DNA from: Acidobacteriaceae bacterium
GTDB taxonomy: Bacteria; Acidobacteriota; Terriglobia; Terriglobales; Acidobacteriaceae
Length of the DNA: 40,820 nucleotides
Direction of reading: 5' to 3'
NCBI GenBank assembly: GCA_031296355.1
Contig: JARLFX010000032.1
Span: 1 to 40,820 of the forward strand
The position numbers were made by a program, and so were the translations under genes. The notes beneath the pieces were generated by a model, which saw only the letters and a list, made by a program, of their open reading frames with translations, was not told the origin of the DNA and made no database searches. This document shows, in pieces, positions 26,713 through 35,884 of this stretch. Within the stretch, counting starts at the first letter, position 1; each line of letters begins with the position of its first letter.

Positions 26713-28092
26713 ATGGGCCGCATTGTCACTCGATTCACTATCCCCATTGGTGCACTCGCCTTCGTAATACTTTCGATCGGTACGTGCTTTGCTGCCACGA
26801 AAGTGGAAACACGTGTGCGATATGTTGCTACTAACGGAAGTGATTCTAATCCCGGAACTCTTACCGCTCCCTTCAAGACAATTGACAAGGGTATCAGCAT
26901 GCTGACGCCGGGTGACACGCTCTATGTCAGAGCAGGCGTTTATACTGAGGCTTTAGTTGTTTCAAGCTCTGGTACAGCTTCCGCCCCAATTTTGATTTCA
27001 GCGTATGCAAATGAGTTACCTATTATTGATGGACAAGGTCGATTGCCGTTGCGACAGGGACAACCCCTCATTCTTCTTAAGGGAAGCTATGTCCAGATGC
27101 AGGGATTTGAGGTTCGCAACTCAAACACCTTTAACAGCGCCGGCGTAGTGCTTGACGGTGAGCACGATATCGTCAGCCACATGAATGTGCATCATCACTA
27201 CGCTGCCGGTATCCTTGCACGTGGCGACTATACCATCGTGGAATATAGCACTGTGTGGCAGAACGCCTATCGTAATTGCCGGGCCAAAGGTTGCCCACCC
27301 ACTCCTTATCCGAATGGCGGTTGGGCTACTGGGGTGAGCGCAGCACGAAGTCCCGTCGATGGGATCACGTATCATGCAATTCTTCGCAAGAACGTTGTCT
27401 ATAACAATTGGGGAGAAGGGCTTTCCACATACGAAGCGCGTGGGACAGTAATGGAAGACAATATTGTCTACGATAATTGGGCAACAAACACTTATATCTC
27501 TGACGCCTCCGATGTTGTGTTCCAAAGGAACCTTATCTATACAACGGCTAATAATGCTGTTGGTATCAGAAGAGCGTGCATTACCCTGGCCGATGAACGA
27601 TCTGATAAGCCCAGGTCAGAACATAATATTGTTGTTAATAATATGTGCCTTAATGGCGATCTCTATGCATTCGCATGGACACTTGTTCCTCAAAGTGGGT
27701 TGGTCAAGGCCTTAATTGCCAACAATACGATTGTGAATGGCGCGCTCAAAACCGGACCGATCAATCGGGAAAGCAAAATCGTCAATAATATTATTGCAAA
27801 GGACGATGCGGTAGCGTATGTGCCCACGACAGCAGGGCTAATGTTTGCGAATAACCTGTGGTCAACGGCACCTCCTTCCGAGGCACTCGGGACTCATAGC
27901 CTCATCCAAGATCCCAAGATTCTCAAAGTTGGCTCCACGGATGCTGGTCAACTTACAAGTACTTATTTCTCCCTCTCGATGAAGTCGCCTGCACACCAGG
28001 CAGGTATAAACCTGGGCGACGGTTTGACGGTTGATGCATTTGGCCAACAGAGGAAATCTCCTCCGACTATAGGAGCATATGAAATTCGATAA
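26713..28092 (+). CDS. Secreted right-handed beta-helix protein, pectate-lyase-like (paralog 3)
   Basis: The protein has about 459 residues; ATG 26713 is preceded by CAGGAG and opens a signal peptide (IPIGALAFVILSIGTCFAA). It shares the layout of the proteins at 1465 and 3011: YVATNGSDSNPGTLTAPFKTIDKG, LPIIDGQGRLP, then N-rich beta-helix strands (NVVYNNWGEGLSTYEA) and the ending PPTIGAYEIR. It is more diverged than the two tandem copies are from each other. It sits 54 bp after the second large NHL protein, just as NHL and beta-helix genes are neighbours elsewhere in the locus. The likely role is binding or cleavage of a pectic polymer; catalytic residues cannot be named from the sequence alone. 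Confidence 0.85.
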   Translation: MGRIVTRFTIPIGALAFVILSIGTCFAATKVETRVRYVATNGSDSNPGTLTAPFKTIDKGISMLTPGDTLYVRAGVYTEALVVSSSGTASAPILISAYANELPIIDGQGRLPLRQGQPLILLKGSYVQMQGFEVRNSNTFNSAGVVLDGEHDIVSHMNVHHHYAAGILARGDYTIVEYSTVWQNAYRNCRAKGCPPTPYPNGGWATGVSAARSPVDGITYHAILRKNVVYNNWGEGLSTYEARGTVMEDNIVYDNWATNTYISDASDVVFQRNLIYTTANNAVGIRRACITLADERSDKPRSEHNIVVNNMCLNGDLYAFAWTLVPQSGLVKALIANNTIVNGALKTGPINRESKIVNNIIAKDDAVAYVPTTAGLMFANNLWSTAPPSEALGTHSLIQDPKILKVGSTDAGQLTSTYFSLSMKSPAHQAGINLGDGLTVDAFGQQRKSPPTIGAYEIR

Positions 28093-28224
28093 GCAGCACA
28101 TGAAGAATGCTCATTCCATGCAAGCCGTGGCCTTGACCCAACGCAGCCTGCTGCAAGTTAATGAGCAACCGCGTCAATGCACTCGACTATCACGTGAAAA
28201 TTAGATTGGCCGGAGGTTGTTGTG

Positions 28225-29496
28225 ATGTATCGAACAATGCGACATATGATTTACGGGATGCTGATGTGCTTTATGTGGCTGCTTGTACAGCCATTGGCGC
28301 ATGCGCAGAATTCTGTGTCCTTGCATAAGGGAGTTAATGTTTTCCCTTGGCTTTATAGAGCACGGTCTGTAGATGGCAAGGATCAGGTATACCTTCTCGA
28401 CCACAGCTTCCCCTATGCGGGGGAATATACACACGAAAAGCTGGTTCAGCTAAAGACAATGGGTTTTGACTTTGTTCGTATACCTGTTGAGCCGAATCCT
28501 TTTTTGACAGTGGATGCATCGCAGAGGGGTCGGCTGATCAATCAGATCCTTGAGGCGTATGGATTGGCGAATGAAGCGGGACTAACGACAATCATCGACT
28601 TTCATCCTCGCGAAGCAGTCCCGCATTGGCATGCAGCAACTATTTTGACATCAGGGGATGACTGGAAACTGTATCGCAGCGTTTTGATAGAAGTTGCCTC
28701 TGCGCTCATAAAGGAAAGTAGGGGCCATGTTTTACTCGAGTTGATGAACGAACCGCCTACTGGATGGAAACAGAGCGATGGAGACTTGTGGGAAGAGACG
28801 CAGAAGGATTATGTGAAGGCTATTCGCCGCGTTGCACCTAATCTTCCACTCATTGTGACCGGAGATAGAGGTGGTGGAATTGATGGGTTGATGCGGCTTG
28901 ATCCGGAGAAGATAGATGATCAACATGTGTTCTATTCGTTTCACTATTATGATCCCATGGTAATCACGCATCAAGGGGCAACGTGGACTACTAAGGAATA
29001 TCGTAAGTTTCTTTCGGATATACAGTATCCTCCAGCAGCGCAGGGCGAAAAAGACACACTGCTGCGCATCCAGACCAACATCTTCAGTATTATTTCCGAC
29101 CACAATCAGGCAAATGCTATCTGGAGTGAGGCCGAGCCTCAGATTCGTCAATATTTTGAGACGCGTCAGGGTAAAGTGCAAATCGATGCTGATTTTGACC
29201 GTGTTAGAGACTGGGCCAAGTCACACAAAATTCCAGCATCTCGCATCCTGCTCGGAGAATTTGGGATCTTTCGTCCCGGCGCTTCGGAAGAGACGACTGT
29301 GAACTATCTTAGGGATATTCGGACTGCCGCTGAGCACGATGGATTTGCGTGGGCATTTTTCAATTACGAGCCCAAGGAATCCCTACCGGCTTTCAGCATG
29401 CTGAAATTTCCCGGAAGTATTCCTGCCGACTTTGATGTCGACATCACAGTGCGAGCTCTTGGTCTCTCGTTGCCATCCGCAGAAGTGGTGCATTGA
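28225..29496 (+). CDS. Secreted GH5 endo-beta-glucanase (cellulase family)
   Basis: The protein has about 423 residues. ATG 28225 follows GGAGG at 8 bases; the GTG just before it is an alternative. A signal peptide (MIYGMLMCFMWLLVQPLAHAQ) leads into a TIM barrel starting with KGVNVFPW. The acid/base glutamate is in LLELMNEPP (E176) and the nucleophile in LLGEFGIF (E345), both in the expected GH5 positions; FSFHYYDPM supplies the usual His-Tyr after strand 6. GH5 members cut beta-1,4-glucans, mannans or xyloglucan; the exact substrate is open. It lies 132 bp after the beta-helix gene and 120 bp before the next hydrolase, in the long plus-strand operon. It would release oligosaccharides for the downstream GH1 enzyme. 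Confidence 0.9.
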   Translation: MYRTMRHMIYGMLMCFMWLLVQPLAHAQNSVSLHKGVNVFPWLYRARSVDGKDQVYLLDHSFPYAGEYTHEKLVQLKTMGFDFVRIPVEPNPFLTVDASQRGRLINQILEAYGLANEAGLTTIIDFHPREAVPHWHAATILTSGDDWKLYRSVLIEVASALIKESRGHVLLELMNEPPTGWKQSDGDLWEETQKDYVKAIRRVAPNLPLIVTGDRGGGIDGLMRLDPEKIDDQHVFYSFHYYDPMVITHQGATWTTKEYRKFLSDIQYPPAAQGEKDTLLRIQTNIFSIISDHNQANAIWSEAEPQIRQYFETRQGKVQIDADFDRVRDWAKSHKIPASRILLGEFGIFRPGASEETTVNYLRDIRTAAEHDGFAWAFFNYEPKESLPAFSMLKFPGSIPADFDVDITVRALGLSLPSAEVVH

Positions 29497-29616
29497 AATT
29501 CCGGTGCAATCAAGATTGAAGCATGTACAAACGAGCGTCACGGCATAAATCTCGCTTCAGCCTCAACCACCACTAATTCACAAAAGCAGTCTCGTTGCGT
29601 CCCATCGTGAGTTTGC

Positions 29617-32202
29617 ATGAGGAGAAATCCATTGTACTTAGTTCGGCTTTACGGGTGGGCAATGCTCGCATGCGCTTTCACGTGGACTGGGGTGTGTGTT
29701 GGCCAGCAGCCCGTATCGATACATCCTTTAATGCCGCAACCCTATCACCCAAAGTTGTCCGACTTCAAAATTGCAGCGTCGGAGATTATCCCCCAGACAG
29801 AGGGACCCCAAAATGTAGTTTTCAGTGATACTGTTTCAGCGTCGATTTTGGGCAACGGGATTGACGAGATCACCGCCCCACCACTCACTGTAGCATTTCA
29901 CCAGCGAATCGGAATGCGCGATGTTTTAACCGGACAGTCGTATCTTGGCGATCATGCGAGCAGCGACTTTCAAATGATGAGCTCGCCAGCCGCAACATGG
30001 ATGCCCGGTCAGTGGACGGTTTCGATGAAGGGTAAACTCTTATCGCTTACGGTCCGGCAAATCGCACTGCACAATTCGCAAGGATTTGTGGAGGTAATTG
30101 ATCTGATGAATGAGTCGTCCATTGCTCGTCAGGTTGACTTATTCAGCGTTCAACAGCCAAGCATCGCTCGTCCTGAAGTCTGGGGATATGGCCGCACGAT
30201 ATCAAACACTCAGTTCGCAACTGAATGCTCTGTTCAAGACGGTGTGCTGGTGCAGTCAAATAGCAGTGGATCTGTTGCAGTGGCATCACGCGGCTTGTCG
30301 GTTTTGACTTCAGATTCTCTCAGCACGCTGGTTCCTGAAGTTGCGAGCGGTCTAAACAGAACCGAGGGGCGATTGGAGCACTGTACGGCCAGCGCTACTC
30401 GCTGGCGGCTAAACATACCGGCCAACGTCAGTACGACTGTCTATATAGTGATCACTACATCTCCCAATCCCAAACAGGCTAAATCTGATGCCATGCGTAT
30501 TCTTCGTGATCCGGCAGCTGAGGTTAGCAACGCTAGAGAGTTTATGCAGAAAGATCTGGATGAATGGTTCAGAAAACTGCCGGCCCTGTCATCTTCATCG
30601 TCTGAGCTTTCACGTTTTTACTACCACGCTGCCGCCCAATTATTTTATGACCGTTGGAGGCTAGGTAAGGCAGCTCTATTTGATCCGTGGTATCCGGTGA
30701 GCGGACGAGATTCTGGAGGTATGAATTTATATGTCTGGGATGTGCAGTATGCAGCGCAGGCATTTACATTTCTGGATCCACAGTCGCTGCGAAAGATATT
30801 GAAAGCTCTGCCAGCAGCGCCCATGACACAGCACTATGCTATTGATCCTGTCAAAGGTAAGGGGATGGGGCCGTTCTATGCATACAACTCCTATGCCTAT
30901 ACAAGCTCGGTAGATCAGTATCTGGCAACGACTGGAGATACTAGCCTTTTAGCGGAGACTATATCTGGCAAGACGGTGCTGGACTGGCTGATTACTTTGG
31001 CTGAGCAGGGAGAAAAGGATAAGGATCTAGACGGTAATGATCTTCTCGACTACGGAGATGATTCCAATTTACTTGAGTTGCATAAGACAGGAAGCGGTCC
31101 AGGATATGTAAACGAAGTTCCTAGTCCGAATGGACAACGTGCCTATGTTTACCGGACTGTTGCGGATCTAATGGAAAGCGTTGATCCTCAACGCTACCAC
31201 GAAAAAATATCACATTTTCAAGACATGGCGGCACGAGTAACCAAAGCACTGAATAACGTCCTGTGGCTTGATAAAGAAGGGTGGTATGGGACGAGACAGC
31301 GAGACGGTTCAGTAGTCCCAGTCTACACAGTGCAAGTTCTGGAGCTCTTGAGATTTCCCGGGTTGATTCCTGAAGATCGAGCCAGGAGGCTGGTGGAACA
31401 CTTAAATGATAATGAGTTTGTAGCCCCATGGGGCATCCGGTCGATGTCTATCAAAGATCGGCTGTTTGACTATAACGACCATGACTGGGGTGGTGCAATC
31501 AGTTATTCGGGTACCGGTCCCGAACTAAGCGCCGACCTTTTCGCAGCCGGTTTTCCCGCCGAAGGATGGATGTCACTTAAGAAAATTCTCTGGTGGCCAG
31601 ACCATATGGCAGTCTACCCGCAAGGAATTGCCAACGACAGCTATACCTTTCGCTATCCTCAGGCTGCTCAATTCGGAGGCCGCGTAACTGGTGGACGCAG
31701 CAACATCATTGTCGGTGTTGCGGGCGTAGAAGCTGTATTGCGAGGTATCTTTGGTCTGGAGATGGGGAGAGATGGATCGATTAAGGTATCGAACAATCTA
31801 GTGGACGACCTTGGCCCTTCGGCCATTGCGATTCCTTTTCGTCATCGGGTTTGGACGGCCACGCAGACGCTGGATGGACTGAACCTCCGATCCGACGACG
31901 GATTTGATGCTTCGTTGTTCCAACCTGACGGGTCCATTCGGGTCAGCATAAATGATGCTCGGATTCGCATTAGTGTGAGTTCAAGGACGGCGAAGCCCGG
32001 TCGGTTGAGCATTTCGCTCGACTATCTTATGTGTAAGCTATCCGCTCAGAAAACAGATCAGCTTGTGTTTCGTCTTCAAGGAACTCGTATACAGCCTCAG
32101 TACAGAGAAGGTGTAGCGCTTCTTTCAATAGACACTACTCCGATGGAGAAGGCGCTTCAAATTACGGTAGAGCCTATCGAGCAAACGAGTAAGAGGCAAT
32201 GA
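29617..32202 (+). CDS. Large secreted (alpha/alpha)6-barrel glycoside hydrolase, family uncertain
   Basis: The 861-residue protein has a signal peptide (WAMLACAFTWTGVCVGQQ). Residues 30-300 look like a beta-sandwich domain; residues 320-750 form a barrel of helices with FYYHAAAQLFYDRWRLG, SGRDSGGMNLYVWDVQYAAQAF, DYGDDSNLLELHK, PNGQRAYVYRTVADLME and YNDHDWGGAISYSGTGPELSADLF; a short beta domain closes the chain. This layout of N-terminal sandwich plus (alpha/alpha)6 barrel is shared by several glycosidase clans (GH63, GH65, GH78, GH94, GH116). I cannot place it in one family. Conserved acidic patches (D in YGDDSN, D/E in NDHDWGG and TGPELS) are candidate catalytic residues. The ribosome site before ATG 29617 is weak. 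It lies between the GH5 and GH1 genes. Confidence 0.75.
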   Translation: MRRNPLYLVRLYGWAMLACAFTWTGVCVGQQPVSIHPLMPQPYHPKLSDFKIAASEIIPQTEGPQNVVFSDTVSASILGNGIDEITAPPLTVAFHQRIGMRDVLTGQSYLGDHASSDFQMMSSPAATWMPGQWTVSMKGKLLSLTVRQIALHNSQGFVEVIDLMNESSIARQVDLFSVQQPSIARPEVWGYGRTISNTQFATECSVQDGVLVQSNSSGSVAVASRGLSVLTSDSLSTLVPEVASGLNRTEGRLEHCTASATRWRLNIPANVSTTVYIVITTSPNPKQAKSDAMRILRDPAAEVSNAREFMQKDLDEWFRKLPALSSSSSELSRFYYHAAAQLFYDRWRLGKAALFDPWYPVSGRDSGGMNLYVWDVQYAAQAFTFLDPQSLRKILKALPAAPMTQHYAIDPVKGKGMGPFYAYNSYAYTSSVDQYLATTGDTSLLAETISGKTVLDWLITLAEQGEKDKDLDGNDLLDYGDDSNLLELHKTGSGPGYVNEVPSPNGQRAYVYRTVADLMESVDPQRYHEKISHFQDMAARVTKALNNVLWLDKEGWYGTRQRDGSVVPVYTVQVLELLRFPGLIPEDRARRLVEHLNDNEFVAPWGIRSMSIKDRLFDYNDHDWGGAISYSGTGPELSADLFAAGFPAEGWMSLKKILWWPDHMAVYPQGIANDSYTFRYPQAAQFGGRVTGGRSNIIVGVAGVEAVLRGIFGLEMGRDGSIKVSNNLVDDLGPSAIAIPFRHRVWTATQTLDGLNLRSDDGFDASLFQPDGSIRVSINDARIRISVSSRTAKPGRLSISLDYLMCKLSAQKTDQLVFRLQGTRIQPQYREGVALLSIDTTPMEKALQITVEPIEQTSKRQ

Positions 32203-32352
32203 TCGGTATATCGCGGATGGTCTCACTATTTAAGGCATGGATTACTCGGAGTGGTCATGCTTGGCTTCCATGCATTGAAATAGGTATATGCACAGTGTTA
32301 AGTGCATAAGAAAAGCCAAGTAATTTCAGGCGTACTTCGAAAGGATCTCCAG

Positions 32353-32637
32353 TTGAAGAGGACCATAGTTATCTTTGTTGCCGCTGTAATAATGTGCCCT
32401 GGCTTGCTGTGCTATGCGCAAGTCGTGGATGATAAGGATGTGGAACGGCGGGTTGAGGGGCTGTTGAGCAAGCTCACTCTCGAGCAAAAAATAGACTTAA
32501 TTGGAGGTCGAGATAGTTTCTATATTCGGGCCATAACTATTGAGTCGGGGGCAAAGAGACGAGATTGGCCAGCAAATAGAAAATGCCAGTTTGCAGAAGT
32601 ACTACAGCAGAAATTGATGCATGAGGAGATGGCATAA
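32353..32637 (+). pseudogene. Truncated GH3 beta-glucosidase N-terminus
   Basis: A TTG start at 32353 with AAGGAT 8 bases upstream gives a signal peptide (KRTIVIFVAAVIMCPGLLCYAQ) and then VERRVEGLLSKLTLEQKIDLIGGRDSFYIRAI, which is the opening of a GH3 beta-glucosidase. Family members continue with a P-x-L-G-I-P...SDGP segment; here the frame runs into unrelated sequence and stops at 32637 after about 94 residues, whereas GH3 enzymes usually exceed 650. The catalytic domain is absent. It ends 5 bp before the GH1 start, so recombination seems to have replaced the GH3 body. Confidence 0.7.
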
Positions 32638-32642
32638 ACGCT

Positions 32643-34085
32643 ATGAATCGTAGGAATTTTCTTAGGACATCTGGTGCGCTTGCTGTTGCTGCTACAGCCA
32701 CTCCATCCAGTCTTGCCGCGTCCACCAAATCCGTCGCTTCTGCGGGCCGTAGCTTTCCGCGAGATTTTATCTGGGGATCGGCTACGGCTGCCTATCAGGT
32801 GGAAGGTGCAGTTCATGAAGATGGTCGTGGACTCTCCATTTGGGATACGTTCTCGCATCTCCCCGGCCGCGTGGCGAACAATGATACTGGCGATGTGGCT
32901 GATGACCACTACCACCGCTACAAAGAGGATGTGGCTCTAATGAAGAGGATAGGCATCAAGGCCTATCGTTTCTCCATCGCGTGGCCACGAGTCTTTCCTG
33001 TCGGTACTGGTGCTCCCAACCCTAAAGGCTTGGATTTTTATGAACGTCTGCTAGACGAACTTCAGACTGCGGGAATTGAACCCTACTGCACTCTGTTCCA
33101 CTGGGACTTGCCGCAGGCGTTGCAGGATAAAGGTGGCTGGACAAATCGGACCACAGCGAATGCCTTTGCGGATTACTCCGGATTTGTAGCTGCCAGACTA
33201 TCAGATCGTATTCACAACTGGATGACTGTGAACGAAATAGGCTCTTACATTGACTCAGGATATGGCCCGACGTCGAATAAGGCGCCCAATATGAAGTTAG
33301 GACGTGCTGAGCTAATGCAGACGCGGCACTATGCCGTCTTGGCTCATGGGCTAGCGGTGCAGTCGATTCGGGCGGCAGCAAAGCATCCTGTTCGGATTGG
33401 CTTGGCGCATGATCTGAAGGGAGCGATGCCCGCAATCGAAACCCACGAGCATATTGTGGCAGCGGAAAAAGCGATGCGTGCAATGAATGCTCCCTATGCA
33501 GCCGTGATTCTCGAAGGTCGGTACTCTGACGCCTATCTCGCAGCCCTGGGTGCAGATGCCCCCAGATTTACAGCGGAGGAGCTAAAGACGATCTCCAGCC
33601 CAATCGACTTCTTTGGCGCGAATGTCTACACTACCACTTCCGTGATGGCTGCAGACAATGAAGCCGGCTATCTGGAAGTCCCGCGACCTGCTTCATACCC
33701 TCGTATGAACTCACCATGGCTCTATGTCGCGCCTGAAGCGCTCTACTGGACCCCTCGCTTGATGGCAAAGGTATGGAACGTCAAAGAAATTCTCATTACT
33801 GAAAATGGCTGTTCCTGCAACGATACGCTTCATGAAGGCAAGGTCCTCGATACTGACCGCGTAATGTTCCTGCGCCAATACCTGACGCAGTTGCAGCGCT
33901 GTGTCAGCGAAAATGTTCCGGTGAAAGGCTACTTCCTCTGGAGCCTTCTCGACAACTATGAGTGGACCGACGGCTATTCTAAGCGATTTGGTATCCATTA
34001 TGTCGACTTCGAAACGCAGAAGCGAACACCAAAGCTTTCGGCAGATTTCTACCGTATGGTGATTGCGCAAAATGGACTCGCGTAA
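32643..34085 (+). CDS. Tat-exported GH1 beta-glucosidase
   Basis: The protein has 480 residues. It starts with MNRRNFLRTSGALAVAATATPSS, a textbook twin-arginine signal with NRRNFLR. FPRDFIWGSATAAYQVEGA is the GH1 N-terminal signature, the acid/base glutamate is in MTVNE (E198) and the nucleophile in LITENG (E387); HWDLPQAL and GYFLWSLLDNYEW are further family hallmarks. The length is normal for GH1. The enzyme would cut cellobiose and related beta-glucosides to glucose, probably in the periplasm because of the Tat signal. The nearest GGAG lies about 14 bases before the ATG, inside the GH3 stump, so translation may be coupled to that frame. It is the last gene of the cargo operon. Confidence 0.92.
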   Translation: MNRRNFLRTSGALAVAATATPSSLAASTKSVASAGRSFPRDFIWGSATAAYQVEGAVHEDGRGLSIWDTFSHLPGRVANNDTGDVADDHYHRYKEDVALMKRIGIKAYRFSIAWPRVFPVGTGAPNPKGLDFYERLLDELQTAGIEPYCTLFHWDLPQALQDKGGWTNRTTANAFADYSGFVAARLSDRIHNWMTVNEIGSYIDSGYGPTSNKAPNMKLGRAELMQTRHYAVLAHGLAVQSIRAAAKHPVRIGLAHDLKGAMPAIETHEHIVAAEKAMRAMNAPYAAVILEGRYSDAYLAALGADAPRFTAEELKTISSPIDFFGANVYTTTSVMAADNEAGYLEVPRPASYPRMNSPWLYVAPEALYWTPRLMAKVWNVKEILITENGCSCNDTLHEGKVLDTDRVMFLRQYLTQLQRCVSENVPVKGYFLWSLLDNYEWTDGYSKRFGIHYVDFETQKRTPKLSADFYRMVIAQNGLA

Positions 34086-34562
34086 AACCAGAAAAGGAAA
34101 TTGCTTCTACTTCATCGACAGTTTTGCCGGAAGATCTGTACTAAAAGAGAATTAGCTAGTCATTCGCAGCAAACTCCGTACTAGCATTGCCAGTCAGTTG
34201 ATAGTTTGTGCGCCTTCGGCCGTTCACATTTGTTGGGCATATCATTCAGCCTGGCCCTCCCACTGCCTTGACGCTGGCAGTGGCAGAGAACGCCTGACGA
34301 AGTTCTCTTTGTCGAAGAGACAGAGGTATGTCGTCTCGACATCGACCTGGCCGTTTCCAGCCACGCCGATGTCGATAGGCTACTGCGGACGGAACCGCAA
34401 GTTCAGCTCACGATCCTCCCGTGTTGAACAATCATTCCAATAGCCTCAAATCGTACTGAAGGCTCCTCCCTGCCTGTAGCTGACGATGATGCCGCTATCT
34501 CCCGCCACCCATTGCTCTGCCCGATTGAAGTGGTGCTGGCGAACGGGTAGACGGCACCGATA
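34086..34562. other. Intergenic debris downstream of GH1
   Basis: No intact gene. Short frames here (for example 34198-34443) show no family I recognise. The stretch marks the boundary between the polysaccharide cargo and the mobilisation half of the element. Confidence 0.35.
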
Positions 34563-34740
34563 GCGTGTCGTGAGAATGGCATTACAGTGAACTATCTGAA
34601 CCAGAAGATCTACGGCAAGATCGACCAGTGGCGGAAGTGGCCTCTAGATGGCGAGTTTCCGCCACTCCGGCGGGCTTGGTTTTGCTATATTTTTTTGAGA
34701 ATACTATTAGCGGTTACGTGACTTCTCGCCCTGCGGTTCA
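34563..34740 (+). pseudogene. Possible IS256-family transposase fragment
   Basis: In the frame through 34587 the sequence reads VNYLNQKIYGKIDQW then RKWPLDGEFP. This resembles the segment of IS256-type transposases with L-N-x-K...I-x-x-W-R-x-R-P-L-x-G-x-Y/F-P, which normally runs into YVYLDG. Here the continuation is lost and the frame ends at a stop near 34739. Only about 30 residues support the match. The element ends were not found. Confidence 0.45.
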
Positions 34741-34764
34741 ATATGAATAAGCAGGAAAGGCTGC

Positions 34765-35193
34765 TTATTCATCGACTGTGAGCGGCAGCTTGTGCTGGGC
34801 GGCGAAGAAATGGATGAGTACGCGGAGTGTCTCGCTCTTGTTGCCCTCGGCAAATATCTCCCACGAGAGGCTTTTCAGTGTGTCGTCCGCTTCTTGCGGA
34901 AGACTCAGAAGTTGTCCTGTATCGATCTTGCGCGGTGCCAGCTTTGGCCAGCGGTCGCGATAGAACGCGGAAAACTCAGCCAGCAACTTCTTATTGCCTT
35001 TTATGGTGGACAGTAGCTGAGCTATGGTTGGGCTGCGTTTCAACTGCAGTTTATGGCCCAAAGCTTTTAGAAGCCGCATGGAACCGGCTGAGTCCAAGGT
35101 GGCCCGTAAAAGAACTCGATTGGATGTTGCTTTGGCTTTGACTGTCTTGACTTTCGATTTGCCTACAAGGGGCTTTTTTTTCGTAGTACTCAC
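34765..35193 (-). CDS. Small basic hypothetical protein
   Basis: The protein has about 142 residues. I chose the GTG complementary to 35191-35193 because AGAGGA lies 8 bases upstream; the open frame extends to 35274. The N-terminus is very basic (TTKKKPLVGKSKVKTVKAKA) and could bind nucleic acid. The rest (LLRATLDSAGSMRLLKALGHK...LLAEFSAFYRDRWPKLAPRK...LRVLIHFFAAQHKLPL) looks helical and has no signal or membrane span. I do not recognise the family. It lies in the mobilisation half and may be a mobile-element accessory protein. Confidence 0.55.
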   Translation of the reverse strand: MSTTKKKPLVGKSKVKTVKAKATSNRVLLRATLDSAGSMRLLKALGHKLQLKRSPTIAQLLSTIKGNKKLLAEFSAFYRDRWPKLAPRKIDTGQLLSLPQEADDTLKSLSWEIFAEGNKSETLRVLIHFFAAQHKLPLTVDE

Positions 35194-35797
35194 GGTTGGT
35201 ATCCTCTGAAGTGATGGGAGAGAAATCTCGTCTACCGCGTAGACACGGTAGACATCATATAAATGTTTCAGCAATCAATGCAAATAAAATGTTTACAATT
35301 TGGGAGAACTTTTCCCTGAGCGGGGAATTGCTTGAATAGAAGTAGTTTACATCATTGATGTCTATTTCCGAGCAAACCCTATAGGCGATGGCAAGATAAA
35401 CGCTTTCATTTGTGCAGTTTATGGGTCTTCTGGTGGGGGAGCAGTGGCCGTATTGAAGGCTGGTTTGGAAGCCGGACTGCAAGGCTGCGGCAGACAGCTC
35501 GTTAGCGTTGCTGCACCGCAATGCGGAGGAGGCCTTATGAGTCAACGCAATTGATTCTTTAGCTGCCACGGAAGCAACGTCCCCTTTCCATTTCCTATTA
35601 TCCTACGCTAGCGTAGGAATGTCAAATTTCGACCGTATCCTTTCCTCACTCCCCCCGCGGTTTGAGACTTTCTCGGGGAAGGGCGTTGCGGGAAACACTG
35701 CCGGGTGTCCCGCTGGGGCAGGTAGTGGAGTAACGGGCGCCAGCAGCAGCGTTGGAGGGCTCCCTCATCGAGAAAAATTAGGAGTCTACTCTCACGC
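35194..35797. other. Intergenic region with an 18-bp perfect palindrome
   Basis: No supported gene in about 600 bp. TCCTACGCTAGCGTAGGA at 35601-35618 is a perfect 18-bp palindrome. It has no following T-run, so it looks like a dimer-binding operator more than a terminator. Overlapping open frames on both strands (35619-35888 plus, 35608-35853 minus) lack ribosome sites and run through the terminator, so I leave them out. Confidence 0.45.
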
Positions 35798-35834
35798 AAA
35801 AAAGGAAAAGGGCCACGGGGTAGCCCTTTTCCTT
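35798..35834 (-). terminator. Rho-independent terminator for the minus-strand gene at 35885
   Basis: AAGGAAAAGGGC (35802-35813) and GCCCTTTTCCTT (35823-35834) form a perfect 12-bp stem with a 9-base loop. Read on the minus strand, the stem runs directly into a T tract (35798-35803). It lies 50 bp after the stop of the minus-strand gene at 35885-36211. Confidence 0.75.
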
Positions 35835-35884
35835 CTCTTGGGTGCTGACACAAGCAGGTACGATCAGCAGGATCGCCGGATCGG

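Noticed and set aside
34704..34718. Possible sixth copy of the box on the minus strand (TAACCGCTAAT)
   Set aside because: Only 11 of the 21 positions match, the CTTG end is missing, and no gene lies downstream in that direction.
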